In this document: positions 50,221 through 62,215 of the stretch, in pieces
Layout: the number at the start of each line of letters is the position of its first letter
Numbering within the stretch: position 1 is the first letter of the stretch
From: Rotaria macrura
Lineage: Eukaryota > Rotifera > Eurotatoria > Philodinida > Philodinidae
Reading direction: 5' to 3'
Assembly (NCBI GenBank): GCA_900239685.1
Contig: OENT01000546.1
Coordinates: 36,291-100,290 of the forward strand
DNA length: 64,000 nucleotides
Program-made: the position numbers and the translations under genes
Notes under the pieces: generated by a model
Seen by the model: only the letters and a program-made list of their open reading frames with translations
Told to the model about the DNA's origin: nothing
The model's database searches: none

Positions 50221-51304
50221 TAGAGTCCTACGGGACAGTCCAGCATCCCGGAAAATCCCGTTCGTCCCGATATTTTTTCGGGACGGAAGAAACGGGATTC
50301 GGGACAAATTGAAAAACACAATGCTCCGAATTCTAATATCCCTATATCTAAACCTGTTAGGCATTTGGCACTTTTTTTATCATAAAATCCACATTTTAGG
50401 AGAAAAAAATCTGAAAGTCATATTGATTTTTGATCTACACAGCGGGGGGGGGGGGCACTTAATAAACAATAAATTAATAATTATATGTATATCTAAACGT
50501 ATGTGTTTTTCTGGTCTATCAAAATTGAGCGACATTAATCGGTGGATACCATAATTGATCGATACAAAAATTAGTCGATACGAAAATCAATTGTCATGAA
50601 AAATAATCGAGTTTAATTAAAAGAGAATAAACTTTTAAAACTTGCAGTTGATAGCTACTAAAATATTAAATAATAAAAAAAGAAATTTCAAACAATGATA
50701 GAAAAATTACTGACATAAAAAGAGCACATGTTTATCTGATATATGGGGAATAGTTGTAGACGTAGATTATTTTAAATGCACTTACACATTTCGAATAAAA
50801 TCTATGAAAATAAGCTCGATTTTATTCATCTAATAATGATTAGATAAAAATATTCTCATAAGTTATATAAAGAGCTAATATGCTATGTAAACGGGAAAGT
50901 ATTATTTTTCTCATATGTCAACATTTATACATATATTTGAGCACAACAAGTGGTGTGAGTGTAGATCTTCGATCTACCCAACCTTCAGTCACACACACAC
51001 ATATGGACACACCCTGATTATTAATTCATATTTCTACTTGAGAGTAACAGTTTCTATTTTTATTAAAAAGAAACTTAACTTTAGTCTTAAATTTCTCGAT
51101 CTCTTCTCATATCGATCAAGTTTTTATTACTCTATTTTTCTATTGATTGTGTAGAAAAGGTGTCTTGTTTTTGTTGGAGGAACGATACGACATATAAACA
51201 CTTCTTGTCAATGGTACAAACGGGATTTTTCGGGGCAACTCAAAAAAGTTCTGGACGGACGAACGGGATTCAGGACAATCAGAAGTTTGTCCCGCAGGTC
51301 TCTA
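50221..51304. mobile_element. 1.08-kb hAT-like non-autonomous element
   Basis: The ends are TAGAGTCCTACGGGAC and, on the other strand, TAGAGACCTGCGGGAC. Many subterminal copies of a CGGGAC/ATCCCG motif lie within about 90 bp of each end. TAGAG-type termini with such CG-rich subterminal repeats are characteristic of the hAT superfamily. The flanks GATGACTA (50213-50220) and GATGTATA (51305-51312) agree at six of eight positions, consistent with an old 8-bp target duplication. The interior has a G-run near 50443-50456 and no transposase. Confidence 0.75.
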
Positions 51305-51312
51305 GATGTATA

Positions 51313-51830
51313 TAAACATAGTCTACGAACACACATTCCCCGATTAGAAAATATCCATAAGCTTCATGTTTTATACTATCAAATTGAATTATTGGATCTA
51401 CATGACAGAATTCATAGTAATTGCCGACAATCAAAAATACTCTATTCAGTATAATGAGATAGATCAAAACTAAATGAAATTTTAATAAAATCATTTCCTT
51501 GAACTTTGATTTTAAAAATTCTTTACTCCATTCTATAGGGCAATATCATTCAATTTACTTTCAACTAATTTTCAAACCATGAAGAAAAATTTACAATTTC
51601 ATGTATTACATACAGGTGGCAGTGTGTCAGTGTAAGAACAGATATAGTTAGCAAGCAAGGGTGTCATGTACATATTTAAAAGTTATTCATATGAAGGATA
51701 AATAAGAAAAAACTGAGCGGCGCAAAAATAGTGTCTTCAATACCTAGAAATATAAATCTATTATACCATCTGACATCAATACATTTAAAAAATATGATCG
51801 AGAAATAAAAAAATAGAAAATTTTTTCACA
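51313..51830. other. 3' flank of the carrier gene
   Basis: A+T-rich, no coding frame; expected to contain the 3' UTR of the minus-strand SLC25 gene, but no canonical poly(A) signal was seen close to the stop. Confidence 0.5.
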
Positions 51831-52829
51831 CTACATCGATTGAATTGAATTAAGGGTGTTGGTTGCGTTCGATGAACCTTCTGTCGATATCAATGATTGT
51901 GATTTAATAGTCGTTTTACTTGTTGGCGTTGTTACCGTCGTTGGAATTTCTATATCATCATCATCTCGTTGTTTATCAAATGTTTGTTTTAAAAGGGCGT
52001 AAACTGGATATGTAAATGCATTTGTTGGAATAGCACGAAGTGTACATGGTACGAAACCTCGAGTAAATACCCGCCATCCTTCAGTACGAAGTGATTTAAC
52101 TGCACAATCCCATACATCTTTATAAACATGATCTCGTGCTGCCTGATATCGACTTTTAATAACATCAAATGGATATGATACTGTCCAAGCAGCAATGCCA
52201 GTAAAGGCACCACCTAACAAACTCATATACATAGGCATGTCAGCTTCTTTACCAGTTGGGGAAACATTGGAAACAAAAAATTGCCACGCAGGAAAATAAG
52301 CAGCAAACGATGGAATATCACGAGCGATTGTCATCGATAGACCACGCATGACACCATGTCGAACACCTCGTCTACTGTAAGATTTTTTCAGACAATCAAT
52401 GGGTCCCTTATATAAATGAGTTGATAGTGCGAATAATTTTCTTTCTTGTCCAATTCCTTGCATTTGTAAACGTGTTTTGATAAGTTCAATAGGAGAACAC
52501 ACTAACGTTTGTACACCACCAGCAATAGCACCAGTTATTGCTAATGCCGCATATGTATCAGGATTATCAAATAAACCTTTCGAAACATTTTGAACAGAAA
52601 ATACAATACCATTTATAAGTGCAACACCGAACATAGGGGATGACATGCCTTTATAAAAGCCTAGCACTGATTCTTGCTTGGCAATCTTAATAAAACAATC
52701 TAGTGAACCCGCATATAAGCGATGACTAAGTGTTTGCGTTTGAAGACGAACTTTCACTGTGTCAAATGGATAGCCAGCTATTGTACCAGTAACACCGGCT
52801 ACAAAACCAAAACCAAAATCCAAAGCCAT
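51831..52829 (-). CDS. Mitochondrial carrier, SLC25A29-like
   Basis: An intronless 332-residue frame with three mitochondrial carrier repeats. Each has its PX[DE]XX[KR] signature: PFDTVK (residue about 21), PIELIK (about 113) and PFDVIK (about 219). The N-terminus MALDFGFGFVAGVTGTIAGY and the ESVLGFYKGMSSP block closely resemble SLC25A29 and the related A45/A47/A48 group, which carry basic amino acids or acyl-carnitine-type substrates across the inner mitochondrial membrane. Substrate here is not decided by sequence. A C-terminal extension of about 45 residues (Asp-rich, then Ser/Thr-rich) is longer than in vertebrate relatives. Start MALDF matches the family start. Confidence 0.92.
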   Translation of the reverse strand: MALDFGFGFVAGVTGTIAGYPFDTVKVRLQTQTLSHRLYAGSLDCFIKIAKQESVLGFYKGMSSPMFGVALINGIVFSVQNVSKGLFDNPDTYAALAITGAIAGGVQTLVCSPIELIKTRLQMQGIGQERKLFALSTHLYKGPIDCLKKSYSRRGVRHGVMRGLSMTIARDIPSFAAYFPAWQFFVSNVSPTGKEADMPMYMSLLGGAFTGIAAWTVSYPFDVIKSRYQAARDHVYKDVWDCAVKSLRTEGWRVFTRGFVPCTLRAIPTNAFTYPVYALLKQTFDKQRDDDDIEIPTTVTTPTSKTTIKSQSLISTEGSSNATNTLNSIQSM

Positions 52830-55800
52830 TGTAAAAAATATGTATTACTATAACGTAAAGAACAAGGTATATTTGGGATTGAAAAAATTTTGATGATCCT
52901 ATATTGTATTACATGGTTAGAATGAATATAGAGAAGGAAAACAGAAGAATAAGCGTTGAGACACACCTCTTCTTGCGTTCGTTTTATTCTTTTCTTATGC
53001 ATCGATCGACGCAAAAGGGGGAAGAAGAAAAATCAGATTGTGCAAGCATTCCGCGTGTTCTATGCACAAGATGTATTTATGTCTCGCGCCATATTTCTTC
53101 ATTTGTTTTCGTTGACGTCATCAAGGATTTTTTTCTTGGTTTTCTTTTTTGTTCTTCACAACTAGCTTGTTGTTTCCAAACATATACGAGCATACAACAT
53201 TAACGTCGTAATATGAAAGAAAACAAAATACATTGCCGCACTGTTCCTCGTTTCATGCGTTATTTTTGTCTATATGCTATGCTCAGAATGTTCGAGAAGA
53301 CTAAAACTTATCGTTGAAGTACATATCATACTCAAAAAAGTTGTGTTCTTTGGACTTTTTTTCTAACCGAATGACACAATCCTTCACAAATGTTTACGAG
53401 AAATCAATAGCATGCTCCACTGTCCAAAAATCAAGGTTGTTAATCAAACATCGAAATAGAAAAAACAAGAACTGAATTATGTTTTTATTTTTCGCTGAGA
53501 AAAATTTCTTTCGAAACTTTGACACATCGAACAAGTGTAATGAAAACATTAGAGAGAAAGCAATATTAAGTTAAACTTGTTGTCTGAATAAGAAGACACG
53601 TTCGATAAAATCATTCGAATAGTTAAAACATAAACGCCTACATGTTACTCTGACAACAGATGTCTTTTTCAGTCACGTATTTTTTCGCAGCCCTACTCCA
53701 CATATGAGGCGTAAAGAAAGTAAACGATACTGACACTAGGAGAAAGAAATGGGTGAATATTTCAAAATTTAACGAAAATAAAAGAAGAAAAAAGTTGAAA
53801 GATCTTATCGATGCATATATATAAATAAGTCAAGATTGGTTTGAGAAACTGAAATTTTTCCGAGGATGGAAAAATATTTTTCAAAATTTTCTTCGTACGC
53901 TAGTAGGGCACTCGGGTAGATTCCGCCCCTCTGCATTGATAGAATGAATCATCGTAATGATGAAAATAGTTCATTTACTGTACGTTACCTATAGATATTT
54001 TTTCAATGAATTCGTAGAAAAAACCTTTATTAATTTTTTACATTTATAATTATCATCAATAAATACACATACGTCTGACTCAAAAATATTCCACTTTCGA
54101 AATGACGTCGTTCGACATTTTTCCTGTTTACAGATTGACTAGATTACTTACGAAAAATCAAATATTTACGGAATACGTCACGAAAAATATGTCCTTTACG
54201 ACACATAAAAGTTTCTGGACGACTTATAAAAATGTGAATGAAAGATATTATTTCAAAACTGAATCGTTTCTGAATTTAATAATGTTGGGCCTGTTACGAT
54301 GTACTCCGTCGAGCGGAAGATAATCGATGACTTCACTTTCACAATTGCTTCAACTTTTCATCGATCATAATCGAAAGAGTCGTGTTACATAAAACAGCAA
54401 GGACACATAAAGCGTAGTCATGCTCTTTGTGATTGTTCAATAATCAGATATTTCTAGAGAGATTAGCTACGATACCTATTTGATTGAAATCATTTCTGAA
54501 TTTAGTGAAGTCGATGTTTTCCTTGAATGTATCATGATATGCTATTTTATGTTTATCGGAAACATTCTTCAAAATGGTTTGTAAAGATGAGACGTGCTTT
54601 TAAAGTAATGATTATTTGACTTATTTTGCCATCTAATATAAGATGAATATGGAACATATGAACCACAGAATTCCAACTTGAAGTTTTCAACGTAAATCTT
54701 GAGACCGTAGGTTGACGTTGAACTATTCAACATAGAAAAATTGTTTTGTTCCATGATGTTGGATTTTTTTTTGAACTTTGGACACTTAAAAACAAACCAT
54801 TAAGAAAAGACAGTATAACAAGAATGTATATTCTTTTTTTTTAAAACTTCTAGACTACTTCAGAGAGTGTGATACATAAATATTTGTTAAGTTGCAAATT
54901 GATCTTTTGCTTGGCGAGTAATCGCCAACTGAGCTGTGTGAAAAAGAAAACTCAATTCAATAGGCATATTCTTCGAAGAAAAATTCACCTCCTCTAAAAT
55001 CTTACAATACAGTTTCTAGAATAGCAATAAAACTTATTGATCTATGAATCGCAAGAGTTCTTGCTCCAAGAAGCACAGTACAACAAAATATAATGCAAAA
55101 AGTAGCGTCTTAGGAAACAACACATTAAAGTCATATGTCACATTCTACAATGGTAATTGAGAAAGACTGGAATAAAAAATTTTGAATCTTTGCGATAAAT
55201 AGAAGTATTCAACAACAAAAGCTAAATCATACGAGAACAAATAGATTCATTTTCCGAAATAGTAGAAGAAAGTGATCAGATTATTTTCGAATAAATCTTC
55301 TTCAATAACGCATAGTATTAGACGAAATACAAGTTCATTGTTAAAGCTATTTGAATCGAACGTTACGTAATTGTTTTTGCATCTCTGAAGTAGAGGTGAA
55401 TAAAATCAAGTTTGTGATTGGTTCTGATTTTATCTTCTGATCATGATTTCATGTAATGTAACGTAATAAAGAAAATAGGTCAAATTTTGTTTCTATGGAA
55501 CATAGAAGGATTGTTGAACATTCTTTAATTCTTTTCATTTATGGTACCTAAAGAATAGTATTGTTTTTGATGAGTCATTACTGAAAAATGATGGCTCGAT
55601 TAATACGATTTGTAAGACCATTCAATGAAACTTATAGAATGCCAACCCAGGGCAAACAACCAGATGNGATCTGATGCAAGATCTCAGAGACGACGATTTT
55701 TTGTCAGATTCTTGTCAGATTTCACCCATATTCCAAGATCTTGTATGTTGTTCATAAGATCTTGTGTCAGAGTTTTCGACCTGGGAATGTGATAATCTTT

Positions 55801-56297
55801 CGAATTGATTTTGATCTCGACAACTCGTTTTTTCAAGTACTTTTGCAGATTGCTAGTGTTTAAAAATTTTATACTCATTTTTGAAAACAACTTAGAACGA
55901 ATCATATTTTTATCTATAAAATACTGTTAATGATGAATAGTTAGTAAAAATTTCAATATTAATTGATGCATACCTCTCAATAATATCTTTGTTGACTTTT
56001 ATAGAATTGATATTATGAAGTATAATATTGAAAGAAAAATTTTATGACATCTATTTGAACTTGATTATCCGCACGAAATTTTCACAGCGTAATCATATTC
56101 TTTTTCTTCTTATCTAATGCGTCCTTCTATAACGAAATGAAAAAGAGAGTATGAAATCGACCATATGCTGAAGTAAAAAAAGAAAAAGTACACGAGTATA
56201 ACGCATGAATGATCACTCATATTACGACACATTCAAATAACAAGAAAAGGTCATTAATCATAAAAAGAAAAATTCAAACTCTACATGAACATAAGAT
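52830..56297. other. Intergenic, no gene seen
   Basis: About 3.5 kb between divergent genes. The first few hundred bases upstream of 52829 should hold the carrier promoter and 5' UTR. One ambiguous base (n) is at 55667, inside a short stretch rich in AGATCT/GATCTTG motifs (about 55655-55765). Confidence 0.55.
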
Positions 56298-57476
56298 ATG
56301 TTCCGATGTTCGAGAATTCTTCGTCGCCGTGCATTAATCATTTCTATTGTTATATCTCTCATTATTTCGATTCAACATTTTCTTCAAGTTTCATCGTTAG
56401 ATGATGATGCGTCAATAAATCAACATAGATTTTCGATATACAATTTATCTGATACTTTTGTCATGTCGAATATAATTGACCAATATCTTCAAACAAATGA
56501 TTATAATGAACGTGATCAACTCTGGCGTTTACTCGTGGAAAGTTGGTCAACATCATTTAAACTCTATCTACATAGTACTAAAGCTGTTTGTTCAACAGTA
56601 TCGTTTCGTTTTATAGATCAATACTTGAATCAATATACAAAACATCTACTTGATGATAACGTTAATCTTCAAAGACATTCCACTGGTTTCGGACTTTTCT
56701 TTGATTATAATCTCAAAGAAATCCGTTCAAAAAATCATCATATACTAGATAATATATTTCTATCTCCATGTATGTATTACGATTTACTTATATTAATTAT
56801 GAAAGTTCAATTAGTGCTATCTGAATTAAATATTGATTATTTCATTGGAAAAAATACATTATTGGGTGCACTACGTCATCATGATATTGTACCATGGCAT
56901 TCCATTATTGAATTTAATTTACCATTATTCAGTAAAATAAAATTTATAAAGAATGTTGATAAAAAATTTCAACTTGTTGTACAACAAAGTAACGATACAT
57001 ATATTAGAGAAAAACAGAATGGATTCATTTATAAAGTATTTATTGAAGATCAAAGTTGGCCACAAATTGAAATTTATTTTTACCAAGAAAATTCTTCTCA
57101 TATATATGATTCATATGAATTTGATGAATCCAACGTAAAAATTGGTTGTTTACAAAAAATTGATGTTTTCCCATTTCAATATCGTCCATTTGGTCCTCTA
57201 ATTTTATATAGTATTCATAATCATCACGCAATGATTTCTATTGAACAATTAAATACTTGTGAAAACCTCCATTGGGATCATAGATTGGGAAAAGAAATCG
57301 ATAGTGATCATCGAAGTAGAATACCGTGTGAACAATTACATGATTCTTATGCATTTATTCAATCAAGGCATAGTTGGCGACGAGGCTATTGTGAAGAATT
57401 GATTAAAACTAGACATGCACCTTTTAAAACTTTAAGTTATTTTAGATACACTTGCACAGAGAATAAAGGACATTAA
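56298..57476 (+). CDS. Fukutin/LicD-like type II membrane protein
   Basis: An intronless 392-residue protein. A short basic N-terminus (MFRCSRILRRR) precedes a signal anchor (ALIISIVISLIISI), so it is predicted to face the Golgi or ER lumen. The C-terminal two thirds match the LicD/fukutin nucleotidyltransferase-fold group in layout: IDYFIGKNTLLGALRHHDIVPWH aligns with the family pattern of a Gly-x-x-LLG..RHH...PW-D-D-D. The metal-binding DxD that normally follows PW is replaced by HSIIEFN. Further family-like pieces are DVFPFQYRPFGPL and several Cys/Trp in the C-terminus. Relatives transfer sugar-phosphates or phosphocholine to glycans. Without the acidic triad this copy may be inactive or use other residues. 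Single-exon structure is common in expanded copies of this family. Confidence 0.78.
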   Translation: MFRCSRILRRRALIISIVISLIISIQHFLQVSSLDDDASINQHRFSIYNLSDTFVMSNIIDQYLQTNDYNERDQLWRLLVESWSTSFKLYLHSTKAVCSTVSFRFIDQYLNQYTKHLLDDNVNLQRHSTGFGLFFDYNLKEIRSKNHHILDNIFLSPCMYYDLLILIMKVQLVLSELNIDYFIGKNTLLGALRHHDIVPWHSIIEFNLPLFSKIKFIKNVDKKFQLVVQQSNDTYIREKQNGFIYKVFIEDQSWPQIEIYFYQENSSHIYDSYEFDESNVKIGCLQKIDVFPFQYRPFGPLILYSIHNHHAMISIEQLNTCENLHWDHRLGKEIDSDHRSRIPCEQLHDSYAFIQSRHSWRRGYCEELIKTRHAPFKTLSYFRYTCTENKGH

Positions 57477-59151
57477 GTAGGATAATATAATTAGTAAGAA
57501 AAAGAAAACGACAAATCTATTTTTATCACACGAAGAAAAACAAAATATGATTGTTGATTGAAAAGCTTAAGGGTTTAATATTTGTAAAAAAGAAAGTGTT
57601 CTTAAGTCATGTATTGTTCATAATGTGGAGGCGGCGGCATGAAGTAAAACTGATGAATATAGCCTCGTTCGTCATCTATTTTGAGAAAAATAACTTCTAT
57701 TTTTTCTCTCTCTCTACGACTCTCGATCATCAAACGATAACAACTATAAACGAGAAAAGAGAAAGTTTTGCATTTATGTCAACGGCACGCTATCATTCAT
57801 ATATTATCTGAACTCTGAATTAATTACGCAAATACATCTTACTATCACAGCAACTATGAGTTTTACTTCTTTTGTAATACATCTTAACATGATTATCTAT
57901 ACTGAGGCATGTGCACTATGTTTCTTAAAACTTGTAACTTCGCCATAAGATTTTTTAAATGGACTGTTAACATATATCGATGTAGCATGTCACTAAGTGA
58001 TATACAATAGTAATTCAAGTTGATTATTTGAAACATAGCATTAAATGATACCGTTAGCTTAGTTTCTTTAGTTTTTTACATATATCAATAGAGTATTCGA
58101 TTAAAATTGTTCTTATATAATAGTCTACGTATTGAATCCAATTAAACATTACGGGTGCTGCATCATACACGACGAAATCCTTCAATTTACATAGTAGGCT
58201 TTGTATAAATATTTCTACATTCATTTATTCTTCATGTTTCTCGGACAGATGACGAACTTTGAACTGATTCGTTCTGATGTTCTCGTGTACAAAATCGTAC
58301 TCAATGAAGTATTAATTCAACTTCGTTGGCATCCTAGAGTTTGATACTACCCTTCGTTGACTATTCAAATGTTTTCGCAGACTATGGCCAATCGAATATC
58401 CCATCTTTCGATATCGAATGTCTTAACTGAAATTTACAAGTCTCATCTAGTGACAATTATGATCGTTACATATTGAGTTTTGACTTAGAAATTCGAACCC
58501 ATAAAACTCGCATGAATATACTAATGAATTGTGCAAGTCTGATTCAATTTAGTATTTAGTAAGTTCAGATATCAGTAAAAGAAAAATAACTGTCCTGCTA
58601 CGGGAGGCCGTGTTTTTCATTCATATCTCGTACCATGCCAAATCAAAATCACTTGCTCTTTCGTATGAATGCAATATAATTGCAAGTTTCTTCTATGCTG
58701 AGCTGCAAGTTGAATATCGAAATTCATATTTTCATCACAGATTGAGAGTGACCACACAATTTTCGATGGACAAAATCAAGTATTCCCATCGAATACTTGA
58801 TGATATTTGTATTCCGTGTATATTCTTTTTTTCCTGTATGAAATCATTTCCTTTGTTTTATCTTTTTAGTTTATCATTTGAAAAAAAAAGTAAATTGAAT
58901 TTAATCGGTAAAAGTATGTAGGTTGCTGAGATAGAATTGAGACGAGAGTGTTGATGAAAATAAAACCGTTCGTCGTGTTTCAGCTGGATGTGCTGCTGCT
59001 TGATCTGACCATAGAGCTAAACAATATAACATTCGATGAGTCTCTTTTCACTATAAATATATTAGAAGAAACTCTAACAGAATAATATTTGAATAATTTC
59101 TAACACATAGGTGATTAAAAATTCTTGTGCGGCTGTTCCAGGCTTGCTTAA
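57477..59151. other. Intergenic, no firm gene
   Basis: No supported gene. A stretch at about 58981-59086 is open on both strands (plus strand follows a GTGTTTCAG acceptor), but no joined gene model works. Confidence 0.45.
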
Positions 59152-59882
59152 ATGCCAAAATCGGACTTCGATTTTACAATCAAAGTAAGAACACTTATGT
59201 GATAGATAGTTATTTAAATTTAAAACATACTTTACAGTTTTTCCATCCACCACAACGTACAGTACCTTTTCATAATGGACTTTTGGATACACGCACAAAG
59301 CATACAATAGCACAAGATCGTCTTGTTGTGGCCGAACAACGTTTTCTTGATGCTGAACGTCGTAAATCAGCTAATAGTCTTGAATTACTTGCGTTTGAAC
59401 AAAAACGGCTGGAAAAAAAGTTACTTTCATTGACTAATAATCTAAATTCCCCATTTAGTGATCGACCATTAAAAATGCGTGGGCGCTCAACAAGTGAAGT
59501 TATTTTTCGTAATATGAAACGAACAGGTTCTTGGACGGAAACATTAGCAATTCATCATTCGAAATTGTGTGTGAGTCTAAATACTAGCAATCAAAATCTA
59601 TTAGCTCTACCGAAAATGGACGCTTTTGAACGACGTTCTTCAACATATTCTGATGGTGCTACGACAGAAAATACATTCTCTACTAGTGACATGGAAAGTG
59701 GTGAAGAATCAGATCATAAAAATAGGAAGAAAAAGAAATCTAATCGTAAAACGACTACTTCTAAAAGAATGGCACAGAAGAAGAGGATACTTCCAAAACT
59801 TGTTGTTAAACAAAAAAAACCATTACTACCTATTGTTGCTGTTATTCCACCAGACGAAGATCCTCTATTTCTTATACAATAA
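59152..59882 (+). CDS. Coiled-coil protein with basic C-terminus
   Basis: The two exons are 59152..59184 and 59238..59882. The 53-nt intron starts GTAAGA and ends CTTTACAG. The product has 225 residues and starts MPKSDFDFTIK. The frame also stays open through the intron from an ATG at 59127, but the strong splice sites and good ATG context favour the spliced form. Residues about 35-85 predict a coiled coil (DRLVVAEQRFLDAERR, LLAFEQKRLEKKLLSL). Then come a Ser/Thr-rich middle, an acidic stretch (DMESGEESDHK) and a very basic C-terminus (KKKKSNRKTTTSKRMAQKKR) that could act as a nuclear signal. I do not recognise a family. A poly(A) signal follows 40 nt after the stop. Confidence 0.72.
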
Positions 59883-59921
59883 AGTTTCCTTTTTTATCAT
59901 CGTAAACATCAATTATATTAA

Positions 59922-59927
59922 AATAAA
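59922..59927 (+). terminator. Poly(A) signal of coiled-coil gene
   Basis: AATAAA lies 40 nt after the stop codon, on the same strand. Confidence 0.55.
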
Positions 59928-61672
59928 GAGCTTTGTTCTTTTCTTTCCTTTTTCTATACACTGATCAAATATATTTATTTTCTGAAGAATAATACGGTTA
60001 TTGTAGTACTTTAAAAAAGTGTGTTCATTTAAAATAACGTGCGTAAGGAAAAGCACCCATTTCCCTCAGTTCATTGAATAATAAGAATACTTCTCTTTCA
60101 TTAGAAGCATAAAGTAACTGTTCAGTCATGAAGACTTTGTTGTTCTCGTTTTCGCAAGAAACAAAAAAGATGAAAACGAGTAAAAGAGAAACATCATCTT
60201 TTAAAAGAAAGAAAATATTATTAGATCGTTAATCAACGTGTAAAAGTCAGTTTTCACGCTCATAATGTTATCGATTGTTTCGTAACCTTGTCAACGGTTA
60301 ATATAGAAGTCTATTGACACGTTAGTATAAAGTTTGGCAGTAAAAATAAATAACACGAGTCTAATCATATGTGAAATGATTATGTCTATTTTAATCAAAT
60401 CAATATTTAATAAGAATAAAATAGTTCTGTGCAATCATACATTAGAACAGTACGTAAATGAATCAATTGTTTTTTATGTAAATTTTCTTGAACCGGAAAC
60501 CAGACTTAATATAGATATTTAGCAAGAGCTGTCGTATTCAGCCAGATAGCAGCACAAGTACATTGTTCAAGATGACTATTCATTAGATTGAAAAAGAAAA
60601 TGCAACTCATTGAATTATATTCGATACGAATGACATTATTTGAATAATGTTCTGTATTCATATCAAAGACATGATACTGAGTAAGATTTATTTTCTTCAT
60701 AAAGGTGAACATTTTGAAAAAAAATACTTATTATTTCTAAGTAGAATCGATTGATCGATTTGTGGCATTTTATAAGTATGTATTATCCAAAAGAGCATCA
60801 ACAACGCAAGATGATATAAGTTTTGAAAGAATGAATAATAGAAGCTTTAATAGAACCAATGATCGTGCAGCAAGTTACATTATTGACTTCTGAATTATCA
60901 TTAACTTATAAAGTAAATGTGAAAACTTTGGACATAAGTCCGAGAGTTATGTGTACTTCAAAAAGTGAACGAGACAAATCAGTCATTCTAGAATGTGTGC
61001 ATGGAAGAAATATCTTGGGAAACCCAAAAACTAGTGGTCATCTGAGACATATCCAGGCAATTTAGTTTCTGGATGCCGTTTTTGTGCATTTTCAGACCTT
61101 TTTCATGCAATGTTTTGTTAGAAAGCTACCATTTTGTTCAAAACTGAGTCAATTTATACATGTGGATAATTCAGAGAAAAAATTCCTGTACATCCCTTCA
61201 GGGATTGTTTGGTCAATTATGACAATTTTTTCGATAGCTCAGCCATTTCTTGCCGGATCCTTCTCACCTTCGAACTCGACCGAGATATTGATGAGATAAT
61301 TCTGTGCACACAATTTCAGTTCAATCGAATGAATTTGTAAAGAGTTATCGTGTAAACGGACGGACGGCCGGACACACTGACCGATTCTAGAGTGTACTCA
61401 CTTTTCGAGTACACAAAAATCAGCTACTCGATTGAAATGATAAAATTCGGTATCCTTGTTGTTCGACATATCAATCAAAGGGGAGACGGTTTAAATCCCA
61501 TTTTCTTGATTCCTGTGATCTTTCTTTTGATATTGCTATTTTTTTCTGATTTTTTGTTGATTTTTCTGATTCAAATCCATTGATTCATATCAAAAACCAA
61601 TCATAGAATAAAAAGTCACCTGCTTCTCGCTTGACCTAAATTGATATGAGCACAAAAGCATGTTTCTCGAGA
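59928..61672. other. Intergenic with possible transposon remnant
   Basis: No gene seen. At about 61355-61420 a GC-rich run (CGGACGGACGGCCGGACACA) is followed by AGTGTACTCACTTTTCGAGT and related inverted pieces. Such GGACGGACGG tracts are often found in decayed repeats, but no terminal repeats were found to bound one. Confidence 0.4.
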
Positions 61673-62215
61673 TCAATCAATCTTTTTGCCGGTCTCTATT
61701 GAGCGAAGAAATAATATATTGCTAACAGTAGTTAGGTGTAGATTATATCTACTTTGATGGACTATTAGATGTACTGTCAAAAACTGTTTTTCAACAGCAG
61801 CTGGACTGCAGAGGACAAAATATATTCGATATGCTAACTTCGAGAGGTTTAGAAACATTTCCTTGTATTCTTTCCAAAATAATAATGTATTCGCATAATT
61901 TTTATGTTCATCCGCCTTACAATCGATATAAATATCGAGTTCAACCTTTGCTGCCGTTGTATTTTTACATTTTGCTTTTATTACATCGTCATTCTTCGAT
62001 TGTTCTAGAAAATTCTTTTGCTTTTTTCTTGGTGTTTCATTGTGACCATCGAATGCGGATGCATAGTTCCCTTTCGACAACCATGCACGACACGTTCGAT
62101 AACACTCTGATTTCTGAGCTGCCACTGCTGATAATAATGTTTTGAATTTCGGATGCAGAACGGATCCCATAGTGTTTTCTTCCTCAATGCTGAACACCGA
62201 ATTCATTAAAGACAA
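61673..62215 (-). pseudogene. hAT transposase C-terminal fragment
   Basis: A 180-residue open frame. Its second half matches the hAT-family dimerisation domain at the C-terminus of hAT transposases: an upstream LHPKFKTL, then NTLLFWKEY, LNLSKLAYRI, CSPAAVEKQF and NILFLRSIE. The RNase-H catalytic part expected upstream is missing, and the usual ERxFS motif is altered to EKQFL, so I read it as a decayed, non-functional relic. Its presence shows that a hAT source element has existed in this lineage. That fits the hAT-like ends and 8-bp duplications of the elements about 10-16 kb away, although a direct link is not shown. Confidence 0.75.

Noticed and set aside
58981..59086. Open stretch on both strands with a GTGTTTCAG acceptor
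   Set aside because: Both strands look coding-like, neither has partner exons; left unassigned.
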